A stretch of DNA of 64,000 nt from Liolophura sinensis. Lineage: Eukaryota; Mollusca; Polyplacophora; Chitonida; Chitonidae. Position 1 is the stretch's first letter. The number at the start of each line of letters is the position of its first letter. This document shows, in pieces, positions 12,222 through 24,669 of the stretch. The notes beneath the pieces are model-generated. The model was given only the letters and a program-made list of their open reading frames with translations, had not been told where the DNA came from and searched no databases. The DNA lies in contig NC_088301.1 of the NCBI RefSeq assembly GCF_032854445.1, forward strand, positions 16,884,018 to 16,948,017, in the 5' to 3' direction. Both the position numbers and the translations under genes were made by a program.

Positions 12222-13027
12222 TGCAATAATGGAATGCATTTAAGTTTGTAGAAACGATGCACGAAGATATCTAATTTATTGCTGCCTTAGGATAAGTTAA
12301 AAAAACAAATCCTTTTACTTCCAACAATGAGAAATGTTAACATACACCCACTATGCGCACCATTAGAAGTATTGGTTTTACCAGCTAATAAAACTTTGCA
12401 GGCAAAGTTAAAACGATTGCCTAAAGCTTCGTTCTTATTTAAAGCACTTTGCTTGTATTACAATCCACTTGAAAAGTATGACAGTGTTCAAGTCAATTCC
12501 CTTTTTACGACAGGGCGTTTGACAATGCGCTTTTACCAGAACTCCCCTTTCCTTCTTTTATGCAACATGTAACGTGTACATTAAATCTGACAACTGTAAG
12601 ACTTGACGTCAGAAACGAGCAGGGAAATGTTAACTTAAACAATAATATATGGAATGCTTTTACATTCTTCTGAGCTTTACATTAATACTGTTTAATTTCT
12701 TAAGGTTTGAAGAATAAGTTGAAGGTGAACTATTGTTAATATTAGCTGGGAAAAACCTGGAAAAATAAATTTGTCATATACAATTAAATGGAGCTAGAAC
12801 TAAGAATAGTTTAGTTTAACGCAGAAGAATTGCAGTAAGAATTGTGTTTGGGAGAAAAAGATCTGAAATCAAAATGAACCTATTTGCTTTAATCCTTTAT
12901 ATGAAAACATAACAGTATGCGGTATTACTTAAATATCAGACAGTGCTACATACATTGCACAAGGGTAACATCAAATCCTATCGGTCCAGCTAAAAGTGGC
13001 ATACTCTACGCTAGCACACGATAAGGG

Positions 13028-13131
13028 CTGCCAGAAATCGTGGATGGTCGTGAGTTTTCCTACTGCACTTCCCTCAAAAGGAGTACTTCCCGTCGTAAAA
13101 GCGCGATATTCTTGAATAAATAAATAAACCA
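13028..13131 (+). repeat. SINE family A, truncated
   Basis: Contains GTGGATGGTCGTGAGTTTTCC, an altered middle, and GATATTCTTGAATAAATAAATAAACC at the end. It is the second SINE specific to large repeat unit 1. Confidence 0.6.
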
Positions 13132-14340
13132 AATCTTATCGCCATCTGCTCAAGTTGTCTTAAAAGAAAAAACCAATCAGGTCAGAAAAAAATCCCTGTG
13201 AGAGTTTTGATCTGTTTTCACTTTTCTTCTTGAATAACTCGGGGTATATTGTTTCCTACTTGTAAGTAGCACACGCCGATTTAGAATTATAAGACCGTAT
13301 TTAACCGATATAACATGTCGTGTTGATAATTCCCAGCAGACATGCTCCGAAACAAAAACTTACAAATATCTTGCAGTTGGTTTTGTCCCTAAAAGTTCCT
13401 TAACTTTCTTTTACGTATAGTTCCAGATCACAAAACCCTAAATATCCACTGAATGACCGTTGCCTTTTTCTTGAAATTAATGACAATGTGTCAGATCTCA
13501 AGCTGGAAGCCTGGATGTTCATGCGGGCAAATCCATGTCAAATAGCTGTGAATGTTAATAGGTCAGAATTTCGAGTGATATCCACATTTGACATTTGCAG
13601 ATAGGAGTGCAGAATTGTGCATCTGATGCCAGATAGGGATGCCCGTATTCTGTTCCGCTGCTCCTGACCCGCTAAAATAGTTCATAAGCCTTTCAGGGTG
13701 TTACAACCGCCAATTTTGTAGCACGGCTAATTCGACTAGCCTACCTCGTGAGGACAAATAAGTAGTCGATTTTATTTTATTTGTTTGGTTTTAGTTTGAC
13801 CGTCAATCGGTTGAAACAACTGTCGTTGCACCTTTCGACAATTGTCATTGTCTTGCTAGACATACCTTACGTCCTTCCAACATCACTGATTGTTTCTTTT
13901 TGAACGATTCCGTCTTATTTTCGTACTTTATTTACTTTTTTAGTTCATTTGTGGTTTGTGTTATACGTCGTTTTGTTGTTTGACCTTGCAATTATTGACA
14001 TGGTACAGCCATCTTGGTTGACGTCTGGTATACGAATGTCTGCTTCGACGCACAGATCGTAGATTCCAAGATAACATTGTATTTGCATGCATCTGTGATT
14101 ATGCTTTCTTTTAATTATATGTTTGCCAGTACTGTATAACTATACGCGTTTGGGTTTATTGTTAGCGTCTGTAGATGTATTTGATGTGACACATCATTGT
14201 GTCGGTTTACAAACATTGAATTATATTTAAATCGATGTGTGTTTCATGAATGACGAAGATTAGCAACTTTATGAAACCCATCAAAAAGATAACAACATAT
14301 TTTGGAGTTTAATATGGGATTAGTCACTGAAACGTCTGTC

Positions 14341-15385
14341 TAAAAGCATTTCTTTCCGCGCAGCCAGAGCAAGCGCTTCGCAATGTGAGCATTTAATTCC
14401 ACACAAAACCTGTACCTCAAGTTTCTCGTCCGTTGCTTTATTAACCTTGACCATGCAGTTTGGATCACACCTCGCTGTTTCCACCACGATAATAAGAGAT
14501 ATGCTTACTGTATACCACTTCCCATCTGTTGTACTCGACTTCACCACCACCAAGTCGGATATATGTGAAACACTCTTTAGTATTCTACATAAAAACTAGG
14601 AAAAACAAGATTCTGGAAGTATTGCAATAGCACAGTACAGTTTGCTGGTCTGGACCGTTGGAATGATAGATACTGTGTACGTCAAAAACTTCAAAAAACT
14701 ACCATGATTTTCAAGCTGAAAATGGCACACATGGCTCAAAGTCGAATTTTTTGAGAAAAAAATACAAAAGTCAGAAATTCCGAAAGCTTGTAACATGACA
14801 AAAATGGATATAACGTAGTCTAAAAAGATAGCAAAATGTAACTTGATCTTTAAGTCATCCATTTACCAAATATAATTTCAATCCAAAAAAAATGTTCTTG
14901 ACGCATTTGATAGAGTAACAGAATGGCGGACTGGCTGATGTCAAACGTATCGACTGGCCGGCGATTTGCAATCTCCTCTAGTTCTGAAAGAATACTAGTA
15001 ATAACTTGTATACAATATGCTTTTAAGTCTCGTTCTTATTGCAATGATTAGCAAATTAGTCCCTTCATAATTAACCGGTTAATGGCAGGGCACGTGCATG
15101 TATTCTTTTCAGTATTACTCCATATTATTTCGGGTATCCAAATGAACTACGCTTATTGGACCTCAACGTTTAACATGAAATATATTTCTATATATTTTTT
15201 CAGATAGGCACGTGATTGTGACCAAACATTCGTCATTGCGCACGTGTAAATAACGCGATGCGTCTGTCGTATATGTACACGTACGCATGTCACTATGCGC
15301 GAAATATTTCTCTTGAATAATGAAATGACATAGTTCGTCAAATTACGGCTGCGTGCTACCATCTCTCTAGTTTCTAGAGAAAGAC
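14341..15385. other. no gene seen
   Basis: A minus-strand open frame at 14,320-14,553 encodes a peptide with several Cys/His (CDPNC, then CGIKCSHCEALAL), a little like a zinc-binding module. The reading frame is short, overlaps the end of the large repeat unit, and is not preserved in the partner unit, so I do not call it a gene. Confidence 0.3.
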
Positions 15386-15387
15386 AT

Positions 15388-15575
15388 GCTGCCTGGACGA
15401 CGACCAGCATTAGGGTGGGAAGAAACCCGGGAAGAGCCCGAGGGAAACCGTTGTTCGTCTGGAGAGAAAGCCGGCATGATCCGGACGAACTCGGGTCGAC
15501 CACATTGGTGAGAGGCTCCTGTGTCACTGCTCCACGCTGACAGGCTAATCACTTCGGCGACGCCAGCTATTTATT
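15388..15575 (-). repeat. SINE family A, reverse
   Basis: Contains ACGACGACCAGCATTAGGG, GAAACCCGGGAAGAGCCCG, GAGAGAAAGCCGGCATGATC, ACCACATTGGTGAGAGGCTC and a head region with GACAGGCTAATCACTTCGG. It lacks the AATA tail. Overlapping open frames are products of the repeat. Confidence 0.8.
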
Positions 15576-15954
15576 AGACAAGGTCTACTTGCTACGAGTC
15601 ACATTAAAAAAAACAGCATAAAGTACTAATTAACCATCTTCAACTTACGTAATACCACCTTGCTTGAGGTAAAGTGTGGTGGCACACATTCAAGGAAAAG
15701 CCCCAGTATATTTTATTGTTACTTGAACTGAGTCAAGCAGAAAACTGCCAAAACTGAAAGATGAAAGATCAAAGATGAAGTGGGGTTTTTAGAAACAGCA
15801 TTTGTGTTTTTTACCTGGTTTAATAAAATATTTTAAAAATGGCCAGGGAGTTATGCCTAATGCTATGTAGAATCATTAACGCCTCAACCAAACAGTTGCC
15901 TTGGGATCTATTACCACAGGGAAACATGGTTGAGTCCTTTGTATATTTATTTAA

Positions 15955-16060
15955 GGGGTTTGGACAAGTACCTGCCATCATTCAACTTGTAACTGGCCGT
16001 TTGCTAACTACATGTATCACACTGTCGTTGCGGCTCTGATTTCATTCTCTATGACTATGA
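15955..16060 (-). repeat. R2 repeat, reverse copy
   Basis: Reverse core: CAACTTGTAACTGGCCGTTT, GCTAACTACATGTATCACAC, TGTCGTTGCGGCTCTGATTT. It sits just before large repeat unit 2, whereas unit 1 is preceded by an R2 copy in the opposite orientation. Confidence 0.55.
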
Positions 16061-16129
16061 TCCTCTATCCATAGTCTTTTCTAATATATTTTATATCTTA
16101 CTTAAAGCTGCGGCAAATGAAAGTGGAGT

Positions 16130-18250
16130 TTCAGTATAAAAATGAACAATTGTTATAAAATTCGGACGATGGTTTGCTAGGTCATACATGTGCCATCTTC
16201 ACCCAACACTTTTAGGAAGATCACCTTAAAATTGTGATAATGGGATCAATTTCGTTTTGTATAAAGGATACACTTTAGGAAATGGATTGAAGATGATCTC
16301 TTTACTTTACAAAAATCTATCTTTCTCCCAACACCAAACTATAAATCCAGGAATTGTTACCACTGAATCTGTCATTACATTTAATGGTTTTAACAGCTAA
16401 CGCTAATAACACTTTGTTGGCAAAATTAAAAAAGATGATCTAAAGATTGGTTTCAATTTAAGCCTCCTCACTCGTCTTGCACTCAAACAGAAAAGCTCGA
16501 CGGTGCTCAAGTCAATTCCCATCACAAAACAGATTTATTGACATGGCACTGTTAACAGTGGCGTTGGAGCTTTTCAGTTGTTAAATAATGAACGTCTAGT
16601 GTGAACATTAAATGTGACAACTCAAAGATGTGAGCCAACAAATGGGCAGAGCAAGTGAAACTTAAACTATATTGAATGGAATATTTTTCCTTGTTGTGAA
16701 ACCCATATCATTTGTAGCGCAATTTGCCAAGGTTGGAACATAGAGTTTGAGGAAAACAACTATACTTAGTACCACTTGGCAGAGCGCTGGAAAGTAAACA
16801 TGTATTAGACAATTTACTGTAGGGTAAATACGAATGGTTTAGCTAGATGTAGATGTGACAGAATTATTTTTGCAAAGTATAGCTTGAAACAAAAATAAAA
16901 TTATATGCTTTTTGTTTCAAACTTAAAATACATGTGTGTTACCCCAAATGTTTACGCCATCTTGTGTCAGTAAATGTTGTATAAGTTGCTCACGCAGCCT
17001 AAAAAAGTGCAATATAATAGGTGTGCCCGCTCCACATTTGGTTCCAAATGCTAATGTGTACTCTGAATATATTACGTGTGGTTGCCTGAGAACATATGCT
17101 CTTTTGTTCACATTTGCCAATACCGATATTCCACGGTCCTGACCAAAGTTTAACAAGCTTCCGCAACTTTGATGAGAGGTAATGGTTTATGGTTTCGTTA
17201 CGGTTAGCATTGCAGTAGCCCGTTTCCAGACTGGAGTGCCTATATATCTACATATAGTCACGAAATGCTTAAATCATGAAGAATACATATTGGCATTCCG
17301 TTTTTATATATCAATACATTCCTGTCTACATCTAAAAGTTTGTGTGCTGTTAACACTGGGAATATATTAACTTTAAACAGTCCCTGTAGTGTCGTGTTGA
17401 CATTTTCCAGACCAAAATGGCTGGAAACGCAAACTGAGGAGCACATGTAACTTGCCGTTGGTTTCGTCCCTAACTCTTCCTTAGATTTTTTTTCACATGT
17501 GGTTCAAGATCACAAAACCCTAAATTTTCACTGGATAACTGTTCAGTCTATTGGCAAAGTGACAGATCTTCAGCGGGGAGCCTGGATGTTCGTGCAGGCA
17601 ATTCGATGTCAAATAGCTGTGATTGTTATCGGCCCAGAATTTTGAGTGATATCGACACTTGACATTTGCACATTGAAGTGCAGAATTGCGCCATTGATGC
17701 CAGATGCTGGTGCCCTCAAAGTATTATACCTCTCATCATATGTCACACATAGCTCACACAGCGATCACAAAGCTTTTACACCCTCTAATTTTCTAGCCTG
17801 GCTAACCGGAAAAAACTACGTTGAGAAGACAAAGAATAATACCTTTTTTGTTTGTTTTCTGTCTTTCGGTTCGACCGCTGATCGGCAGAGGCAACACGCT
17901 TTGCAGATTGCTTAAAGTTCCTGTACACAGAGCCTTCCGGACATTACGTTATTTACGTGCAACGCCACCTACGTAGGTGAGTATCAGATTAAAAAGATCA
18001 TCGAAGTGCCACTTCAGTGATGGCCATTGCTATGTGTGAATAAGTTTACTACTGGTATACGTGTTGGAAACAGACATGAACAACGACTTTTTCTGGGTAT
18101 GTAAACATTAAACTCGATCTGCCTGCTGTGAACAATGCATGAATAATGAATACTAGCAACTTTATAAAACACATCAAACAGATGGAAAAAAACCGATATA
18201 GGGTTAGTAATTTAGAAGTCCGTCTGAAAACAATTCCTCCCACGCTCTAT
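16130..18250 (+). repeat. large repeat unit 2 (contains R1), partner of 12.0-14.3 kb
   Basis: Diverged direct repeat of unit 1, with an offset of about 4 kb (blocks listed under unit 1). The best-preserved part is 17,390-17,710. It also carries a perfect 12-bp inverted repeat, TTGAAACAAAAA / TTTTTGTTTCAA, at 16,884-16,920 that is not obvious in unit 1. No gene is visible; short open frames are not shared between the two units. Confidence 0.7.
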
Positions 18251-18398
18251 TCTGAATGTGAACTTTGAATTGTGAAGAGTTAAAGCCGGGCAATAACTCA
18301 AGTTTTATGTTTGCAAATTTTTTAACACTGTATATTTATAAGACTATTTAATCATGCATGGAAGAGTTACTGTCCAGATGCAAAGACTATATCGTTCT

Positions 18399-18585
18399 TG
18401 AGAGGCCTCTGTGTCCTAGTAGTTAGCATTCTAACCCACTACGTGACATAGGGTCCTGTGAAGCCAGCTCTCCAATCCTACCTGGGGAGATTTTCTAGCA
18501 ATCAGCGGATGGTAGTGTTTTTTTCACGGGCTCTGTCCTGTTTCCTCCAACCGTCGTGTAAGAGAAATACTCTTTAAGCTCGAAA
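18399..18585 (+). repeat. SINE family A, diverged
   Basis: The head GAGGCCTCTGTGTCCTAGTA-GTTAGCA is recognisable, then CAGCGGATGGTAGTG and GGGCTCTGTCCTGTTTCCTC. The tail is lost. Confidence 0.65.
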
Positions 18586-18589
18586 CATA

Positions 18590-19280
18590 TAACTGTCGCT
18601 GACAGAACCGCATAATGTCGGAAGATCTTAACAATTTGAACAACAAAAAACCAAACAGAAAGCCTCACTCTCATTACAATGACTTTTAATGAAAGCTCTT
18701 TTATTTTTATTGTGTTACAATGTTAGCTAAAACCAGGTCATTCTGTGTTGTTCCTTTCACTCAAGGTGCAAAAGAATCTTTCTGATCTAGCACTGAATGC
18801 CCCGATCAAGTTGATGTTGAAGTTATGTGAACAGTAAAAATAGGTTGAGATTCGTCCACTTGGATCACATCTTGAAGATGTGTCTCTCATGTGGCTTTAA
18901 GTTTTCCCAGTTTAGTCAGAAGTGACAAGCGAAAAGGCTTATTTGGGAAAATGCAACTAAAAATATTGGAAGTCAGCTTAGAGAAACGGGAAATCCCATT
19001 TCGAAGAGAGGCATGATGGGCCGTCTTCCCGTGAAGCTCCTCAGACAGTCAATGCCCGACTAGAGGGGGTAAGATTGATGTGGACTTCCTACACCACAGA
19101 GACCGACCCTGGCTGTCAGGAATACGACACAATAGAGAAATGAATGGCTTCGGACCATATTCAGTATATATGCTAATGAAGAGTACTGTTATAATGATGA
19201 TCTTCTGTATTCCCAATACCGTAGACACATATAAAATATAATTAAAGATGTACAGCATGGAGAGTAAATACAGAGCACCG
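18590..19280. other. no gene seen
   Basis: AT-rich sequence with no coding-like frame and no repeat that I recognise. Confidence 0.4.
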
Positions 19281-19284
19281 AGGG

Positions 19285-19516
19285 GGTGGCTGTGTCTTGG
19301 TGGTTAGGCCCCCACCTCGGCGCAATAACCCATTAGATTCTCAGCTATGCGGTCGCTGTGAGTTCAAGTCCAGCTCTAACAAGGCTTCTTCTCCAGTCGT
19401 AAGTGGATAGGTCTGTCAGTAACCTGCGCATGGTCGTGGTTTTCTCCCGGCGTCTGTCCGATTCCATCATACTATGTTTGAGTACGTCTTAAAACACCAA
19501 TCAATTAAATAAATAT
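19285..19516 (+). repeat. SINE family A, near full length
   Basis: Head GTGGCTGTGTCTTGGTGGTT followed by AGGCC. The B-box-like TGTGAGTTCAAGTCCAGCTC is near 19,356. Then come CAGTAACCTGCGCATGGTCG and AAAACACCAATCAATTAAAT. The B-box match is one of the best of the family. Confidence 0.85.
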
Positions 19517-19560
19517 AGCAGCCACGACAGTGTGATATCTGGCAAATGATTTCACTCTTG
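19517..19560 (+). repeat. R2 fragment abutting SINE A
   Basis: Short R2 core, CGACAGTGTGATATCTGGC-AAATGATTTCACTC, directly after the SINE A tail. This suggests the SINE inserted into an R2 copy. Confidence 0.5.
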
Positions 19561-20645
19561 ATCTCTCAAAGACACGCCATTTCTTCCGGTGATTTTAGTG
19601 CTGCCAACTTATAGCTATTAACCTAACAACTTTAGCATCATGCCTTCTGGAGTAAATGTGTTTTTCGATGAATTTATCTCATGGAATTATTCTAACTAAT
19701 TAGAAAAATATTGTGCTGCTCTGAATTGACCCATTGTAAAATTTCGTTTGCTTTGGTGCTCTTCCTTCCTTATTTTCCTTTTTTTGGTACAAAATCACGC
19801 CGCTTTAGACGAGCTATTTATTGTACAAAACATTGATTTAGTATGCAAGTCGTTTTTACTTAAAGAAAAAAGGAAGAAGAAAAACAGTATAAATTATGGG
19901 ATTGTTTTTTGTTTTTGTATTTTTGGTAGAAAGCTACACATGCTACATAGGAAATCAAATAGCCGCACTGACTAACCTTCTGCGAATTAGGTTGTGTGTC
20001 TTTACTGATATAAGTATTGGGAAATCTTTCTGGAAAATGCACACTTTTACAAGGCACCCACCACCTGCACGTACACTTGGTTCCTGGAACGCTATAATAT
20101 TAATATATATGAAAACATGACCAACTGCAATGTGACGATCGTTTTGTGGAATCTTTTAGTGTTCTGCTAATCGTGTGACTTTTGTCCACTCCTTTAATAT
20201 CATTTCTTTGAAATCTCTTTGAAATGTTCAAATTTGTCTTGGAGACCGTTTGTCTTGGAGAAGAAGAATCGATCCACTCGTCATTGCAGCTAGGGTTTGG
20301 TGTCGGGAAAGTACCACAAAGACGTTCTCTAGTGCACATTTGAATACACCTCACGTACAATAGGGATACATCCTCTAGTTTTCTCACGGGAAATCACATT
20401 ACCTGGGTTTTTGTAAAAGAACTTAACGAATACAAGACCAAGGAATTGTGGTAAACCAAATTTGACAGAAAAACCGTCAAATCACGAAACCATAAGGACC
20501 CTCTCACGTTTATTTAAATAGAACAAAACACGAGCCTCAAATTAGAAGCTCACATTTGCCTGTGTTTTAACTTAAAAGGAATGGGGTCAATCAATATCGT
20601 CTTTCTACTGCCGATTGCATTTCTCGCTCTGTGTACTTTTGTGGC
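19561..20645. other. no gene seen
   Basis: Minus-strand open frame 20,100-20,387 has four cysteines in a pattern slightly like a PAN domain, but too little to call. Otherwise nothing. Confidence 0.35.
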
Positions 20646-20647
20646 AA

Positions 20648-20855
20648 GGGCCTCGGCGGCCTTGTGTTTAGCATACCTACTCAGGAACCTCTGAACAATG
20701 CGGATTTGGTGAGTTCAGGTGGAGCCCATGCCATAACCAACATTCCTCAATCCTCCTAGGTCTGACAGCAACATGCCGATGGTCATGGGCTTAAACAATT
20801 GAAAGATGAAATACTCCTTAGCAATGAGTAAAACACCAATCCAATAAATGAACAC
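20648..20855 (+). repeat. SINE family A, diverged full length
   Basis: Head GGGCCTCGGCGGCCTTGTG-TTTAGCA, middle GGTGAGTTCAGGTGGAGCC and GCAACATGCCGATGGTCATG, tail AAAACACCAATCCAATAAAT. Confidence 0.75.
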
Positions 20856-20859
20856 TTTT

Positions 20860-21595
20860 ACTATGCATGTAACGAAGGACCAGTGAAAGGACTCAATGCA
20901 GAAGCCGTTGTTTGTCTTTGCATCCACTGTGGGCTTAATACACCCATACTAGTTAATTTGCCGGCAATGTCAATTATGGTGTTCTAGATTTGCATAAATT
21001 ATGAGCAGATGACCACCAGACCATTTATTGGACCATTATATGGAATGCCTAAGCAGCCCAGATCGGCACTGTTGGCTTTAGAAGACTATGTCGGCCTGAC
21101 CTGTTTACAAGCCACCGGTCACATGCTGTCTGGAGAGCTGCTTAGGACGAACCCCCTACTAAGCCACTCTCCAGATAACTGTGGTAATTACACGTTTTTC
21201 CTTTAAAGGGAGTTTCCAGCTATGGACGTATCCCGCAGACTATTACCAACCTCTCTCATGCGGAGATCCATCTTCCCAGACGAGCTTTTTTACTCGCCAC
21301 AGTTGCCTGAAATGGAAGAAAAAAACTCTCGTCTGTCAGAACAAATTTGAGGCTTTGGCGATGTTTCTCAGCGTGAATGTCGACCGCTGGTCATGCACCA
21401 AGACATCGAACATTAAGCACATGCATCAGGAAACTATATCATCATTTATGCTGGTGAACTTGTTTGCCTATTAAATATGACCAGTCGTATTTCCAGGCCA
21501 ATCTAATATTTTGCAATTATCATGACTGCATATATTTTTGATACTTCATTCTTATTTAAGTCATGAGCATATTGGACGCGTGATTTGCCACTATT
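20860..21595. other. no gene seen
   Basis: Overlapping plus-strand open frames (21,009-21,474) do not resemble known proteins and have no clear splice context. Confidence 0.35.
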
Positions 21596-21599
21596 TAAG

Positions 21600-21735
21600 C
21601 ATTTACACCAACGGAATATAACTGAGGTATTTCACTGGTTGCGTATGAATTTTTGCCAGTTATCACATTGTCGTCGTCGCTCTGGTTTCACTCTATATCC
21701 TGCTGCCTTTTATTTGCTAAAATATGGCCGCCCCA
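21600..21735 (-). repeat. R2 repeat, reverse copy
   Basis: Contains ACTGAGGTATTTCACTGG, TTTTTGCCAGTTATCACA and TGTCGTCGTCGCTCTGGTTT, the reverse of the R2 core and its upstream GAGCAGCGACGACA block. Confidence 0.6.
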
Positions 21736-22194
21736 TTCATTCATCTAAATACCCATTGAGGAAAACAACACCTGGCTGAGACTCCAGAGATACATATATA
21801 CATGTAAGTAATGAGTTAAAGTCACGCAGTTAAACTGACAATGATTTATTCATTGCTAAATTTTACCACTTCACTAGTCTTCACAATACCCAGAACTAAC
21901 TAGAGCGATGGTTTGTGGACGGACGGCTTCAACAAGAAACTGAGCCTTTATCGGTGGAGCCGCCGATTCCACTCGATAAAAACCTGCGTTGATGTTTTAA
22001 GAAATGTCTTATTAATTGTATCTTCAAATATTAAATATGATGACAACATAGTGTCTTGAGTATTTGTAGACCAGCGATGTCTGATAAATTGCAAGTAAGA
22101 TCACTGCATTTTTCAGGTGGTTCTGCTGCAGGTTTGTACTAAAGGTCGTGTACATTGTTACTTTTTGAACATATACATGATCAGTTGGAGTAAT

Positions 22195-22325
22195 ACTCTA
22201 CCTGGTGTAGATTGAGAAGAGGCCGGATTTCACCGGATCATGTATTGTCAGTTCATTTTCTGGCTTTATTCTTTATGCTATAGTCTTTCATATCGAACAT
22301 GTCAACCACTTCCGCCTATCGCTAG
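22195..22325 (-). repeat. R2 repeat, degenerate reverse copy
   Basis: Contains GAAGAGGCCGGATTTCACC and the later TTTATGCTATAGTCTTTCAT, as in the copy at 8.5 kb (TGTATGCTTTAGTCTTTCAT). The core is deleted. Confidence 0.45.
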
Positions 22326-22329
22326 GCAG

Positions 22330-24465
22330 ACCGGTGAGGTCAAAATCTTCTGTATCATATGCCATGCGACGTCAATGTAAGCCATTAAGGTGAGTTTCTA
22401 GTAAACTATGCTTATACCTAACAACACTAGTAAAGCCGTAGATTAGGTACCAAAGACAATGGCGTGTAATGGTTTCTTGTGTACGAGATAGGTGCAAGTA
22501 CTGATGTTATCGTCTCTGTTGCTGTCCCTTCTGTTCTCATATTGCGTAAATATATAGTGGGCCTCTCTCCTCCTGACGTCCTTGAAAATAACGTATGATT
22601 GATCGATGTGTCAGGCAGTTTCGTGTGGTTTCTTATTTATGAACGTATGTATGTTTGGTACTGTGCGTCATAAATGACAATTTTTCAGACATGTGACGGC
22701 AAGGAGTCATTAGTTGTGCGCACATATGTGGTGTCGTGCGAGTAAAGGTCTTCAAAGTGCCGCTGCTTCTGAAGTACATGAGACATGACACCCTACTCAT
22801 TATATTATACTGACCCGGGATCAACCAGCCCTGTTTCCTTGTCAATTGAAGTCTTTGGTATGACCCAACATAAATTTGATCCGAGGCCTCCCGACTTCGA
22901 GGCTGACGCTCTAACTATTATCACACCAAGGCGGTATTTGTAATTCCGAAACAAACAATGGCAAAAAACATATAAAAGCTAATTGCCTAAAGGGACAAGT
23001 AAGATCATTTAGAGGACTCAGAAAGAGAGAATGGCGTTGTTATATAGACTGTCGTCTTTCAATCGCTAGGGCACATGAGGAGCACATGAGTTCGAGCCGG
23101 ACTTCTGCTCGGAATCTTTTACGTCGCTTGTATAACGGCCGTTTGTGAAGTCTAACTATCGATGAAGACCTCTTGCATAGATTCAATATCAGTACGTCAC
23201 ATGCGAGAAAGTGCGTCAGTAATTTAGCAAAGGTAGATGGTTTTAACTTGGCACTAGGTTCCATCTGATCATAAAACTGACTGAAATTGTATAAGAGAAA
23301 ATTTCTTAAGTATGCCTCTAAACAACCATCAAATAAATAATCATGGCATTCAGACCCGCGCGAATATCAATAGCACATCTATATCACTAAGAGGACATAG
23401 AAAAGATCATATTTTCCGTGATACTAGGCCTACGCCGTCGTGTTTTCAACAAATGGAAACAACAAACTTCCAGCCGTTTAAAGACGCCATTGTTGCAAAA
23501 CAGTTGTACCTGATTTTTAGCTATTTAATGGAAATATATTTGTAAGGTATCAGGCGAAGTCGTATTTCTTCTCAGTCCCCTTCACCTACAATATATTTTC
23601 AGCAAGGAGTAAAACGTCAGTGAAGTAAAGGTAAATAAACACTATTGCAGGCCATTTGATCTCTTTCGTCGGACGAAAACGTACAAAAAATGTTATATTA
23701 TAAAAAATTTAATAATATAAAAATTTAATAAATATCCAAAAAGCTTAATAAAAAAGCAGGTTTAAATTTTTGATCTGCAGCCGCATTATAATTTATATCC
23801 AGAGGGCCACAAGCCTAATCCTGGTTCATGACAAATCCATGTGAAAATGGCGATTAATTTTACCGTTTTCTATCATTAGGTAGCTATTCCTGGTTGCGAG
23901 TGATCTTTCTAATACGGCTGTTCATATTTCTCTCTAACTATCATCCGTGTCATCTATAGCCATTTTATACTTCCTCTTATGCAATCCTATCCGTGAATAG
24001 AATGTTCTGATAAACTAATCCGAGAGAGAGAAAATCAATGTGCTAATTCGCCACTTCAGGCAAAGAGAAGTGACCCAAGTAACAGGCAGTTCTAGCCAGA
24101 AGTATTCTGCCAAAAAAGTTTGGTGGCGATTTCGGAAAGTAAAAGCTGCTTTGCATGATACACTTTCTAGTGCATTTTATTTATTTTTAAATCTTCTTTA
24201 CACCAGTGAAGACTATAAAACTATAACTCGTATTAAAAAAAGGTAAATACTGTGTTGAAGTTTTATGTTTCTCCCTTTTCCAAAAGGCTTATTGGACTAG
24301 ATAAATATTGGAAAGACGCTTATGTCGCCACAGTGTCATTTGTGCCTTCAGTTGAGGGCTTCATAATAAAGTGCTGTATCACTGTAATGCCATACAGGAG
24401 ATAGCCGACACATCGCCCGACACGGACACATATTGTAATCAAGTCAATGAATAGTAGCCTTGTAC
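22330..24465. other. no gene seen; AT-rich
   Basis: No gene. At 22,875-22,935 a segment (GAGGCCTCCCGACTTCGAGG, then CACACCAAGGCGG) looks like the reverse of a tRNA-like SINE head. At 23,690-23,750 there is an extremely AT-rich stretch. Confidence 0.4.
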
Positions 24466-24469
24466 ATAT

Positions 24470-24665
24470 AATGAAACCTGCTTCTCTTTGCAGGATTCCG
24501 TCTTAATTTTCCAAGTTCATATACTTAGTTCTTTGGTTGTTTGTGTTACACGTCGTTTGGGAATTGTCCTTTCGATTGTTGACCCGGAATATCATTACTG
24601 GTTGACGTCTGGTATACGAATGTCTGATCCCACGCATAAATTCCTACACGTATTTGATTTTTTTC
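24470..24665 (+). repeat. R1 repeat, partial third copy
   Basis: Contains AGGATTCCGTCTTAATTTTC, TGTGTTACACGTCGTTT and GGTTGACGTCTGGTATACG, aligning with 13,895-14,060 of large repeat unit 1. Only the central 190 bp of R1 is present. Confidence 0.65.
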
Positions 24666-24669
24666 TACT

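Larger units (their letters stand above)
11960..14340 (+). repeat. large repeat unit 1 (contains R1), partner of 16.1-18.2 kb
   Basis: Blocks of this segment recur in the same order and orientation at 16,130-18,250. Examples are AACGATGGTTTG / ACGATGGTTTGC; TGTTCAAGTCAATTCCC / GTGCTCAAGTCAATTCCC; GATCACAAAACCCTAAAT in both; AGCCTGGATGTTCATGCGGG / AGCCTGGATGTTCGTGCAGG; TTTGACATTTGCAGAT / TTGACATTTGCACATTG; AGCAACTTTATGAAACCCAT / AGCAACTTTATAAAACACAT. The copies are clearly diverged. Two SINE A insertions (about 12.1 and 13.05 kb) are in this unit and not in the partner. No conserved open frame is seen. Confidence 0.7.

Noticed and set aside
14320-14553. possible Cys/His zinc-binding peptide (minus)
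   Set aside because: The reading frame is not preserved in the duplicated unit at 18.2 kb and the spacing does not match a known finger.
15153-15552. 124-codon minus-strand open frame
   Set aside because: Covers a SINE A copy; the peptide is repeat-derived.
20100-20387. possible PAN-domain exon (minus)
   Set aside because: Only a few cysteines fit; no acceptor, no conserved hydrophobic pattern and no neighbour exon.
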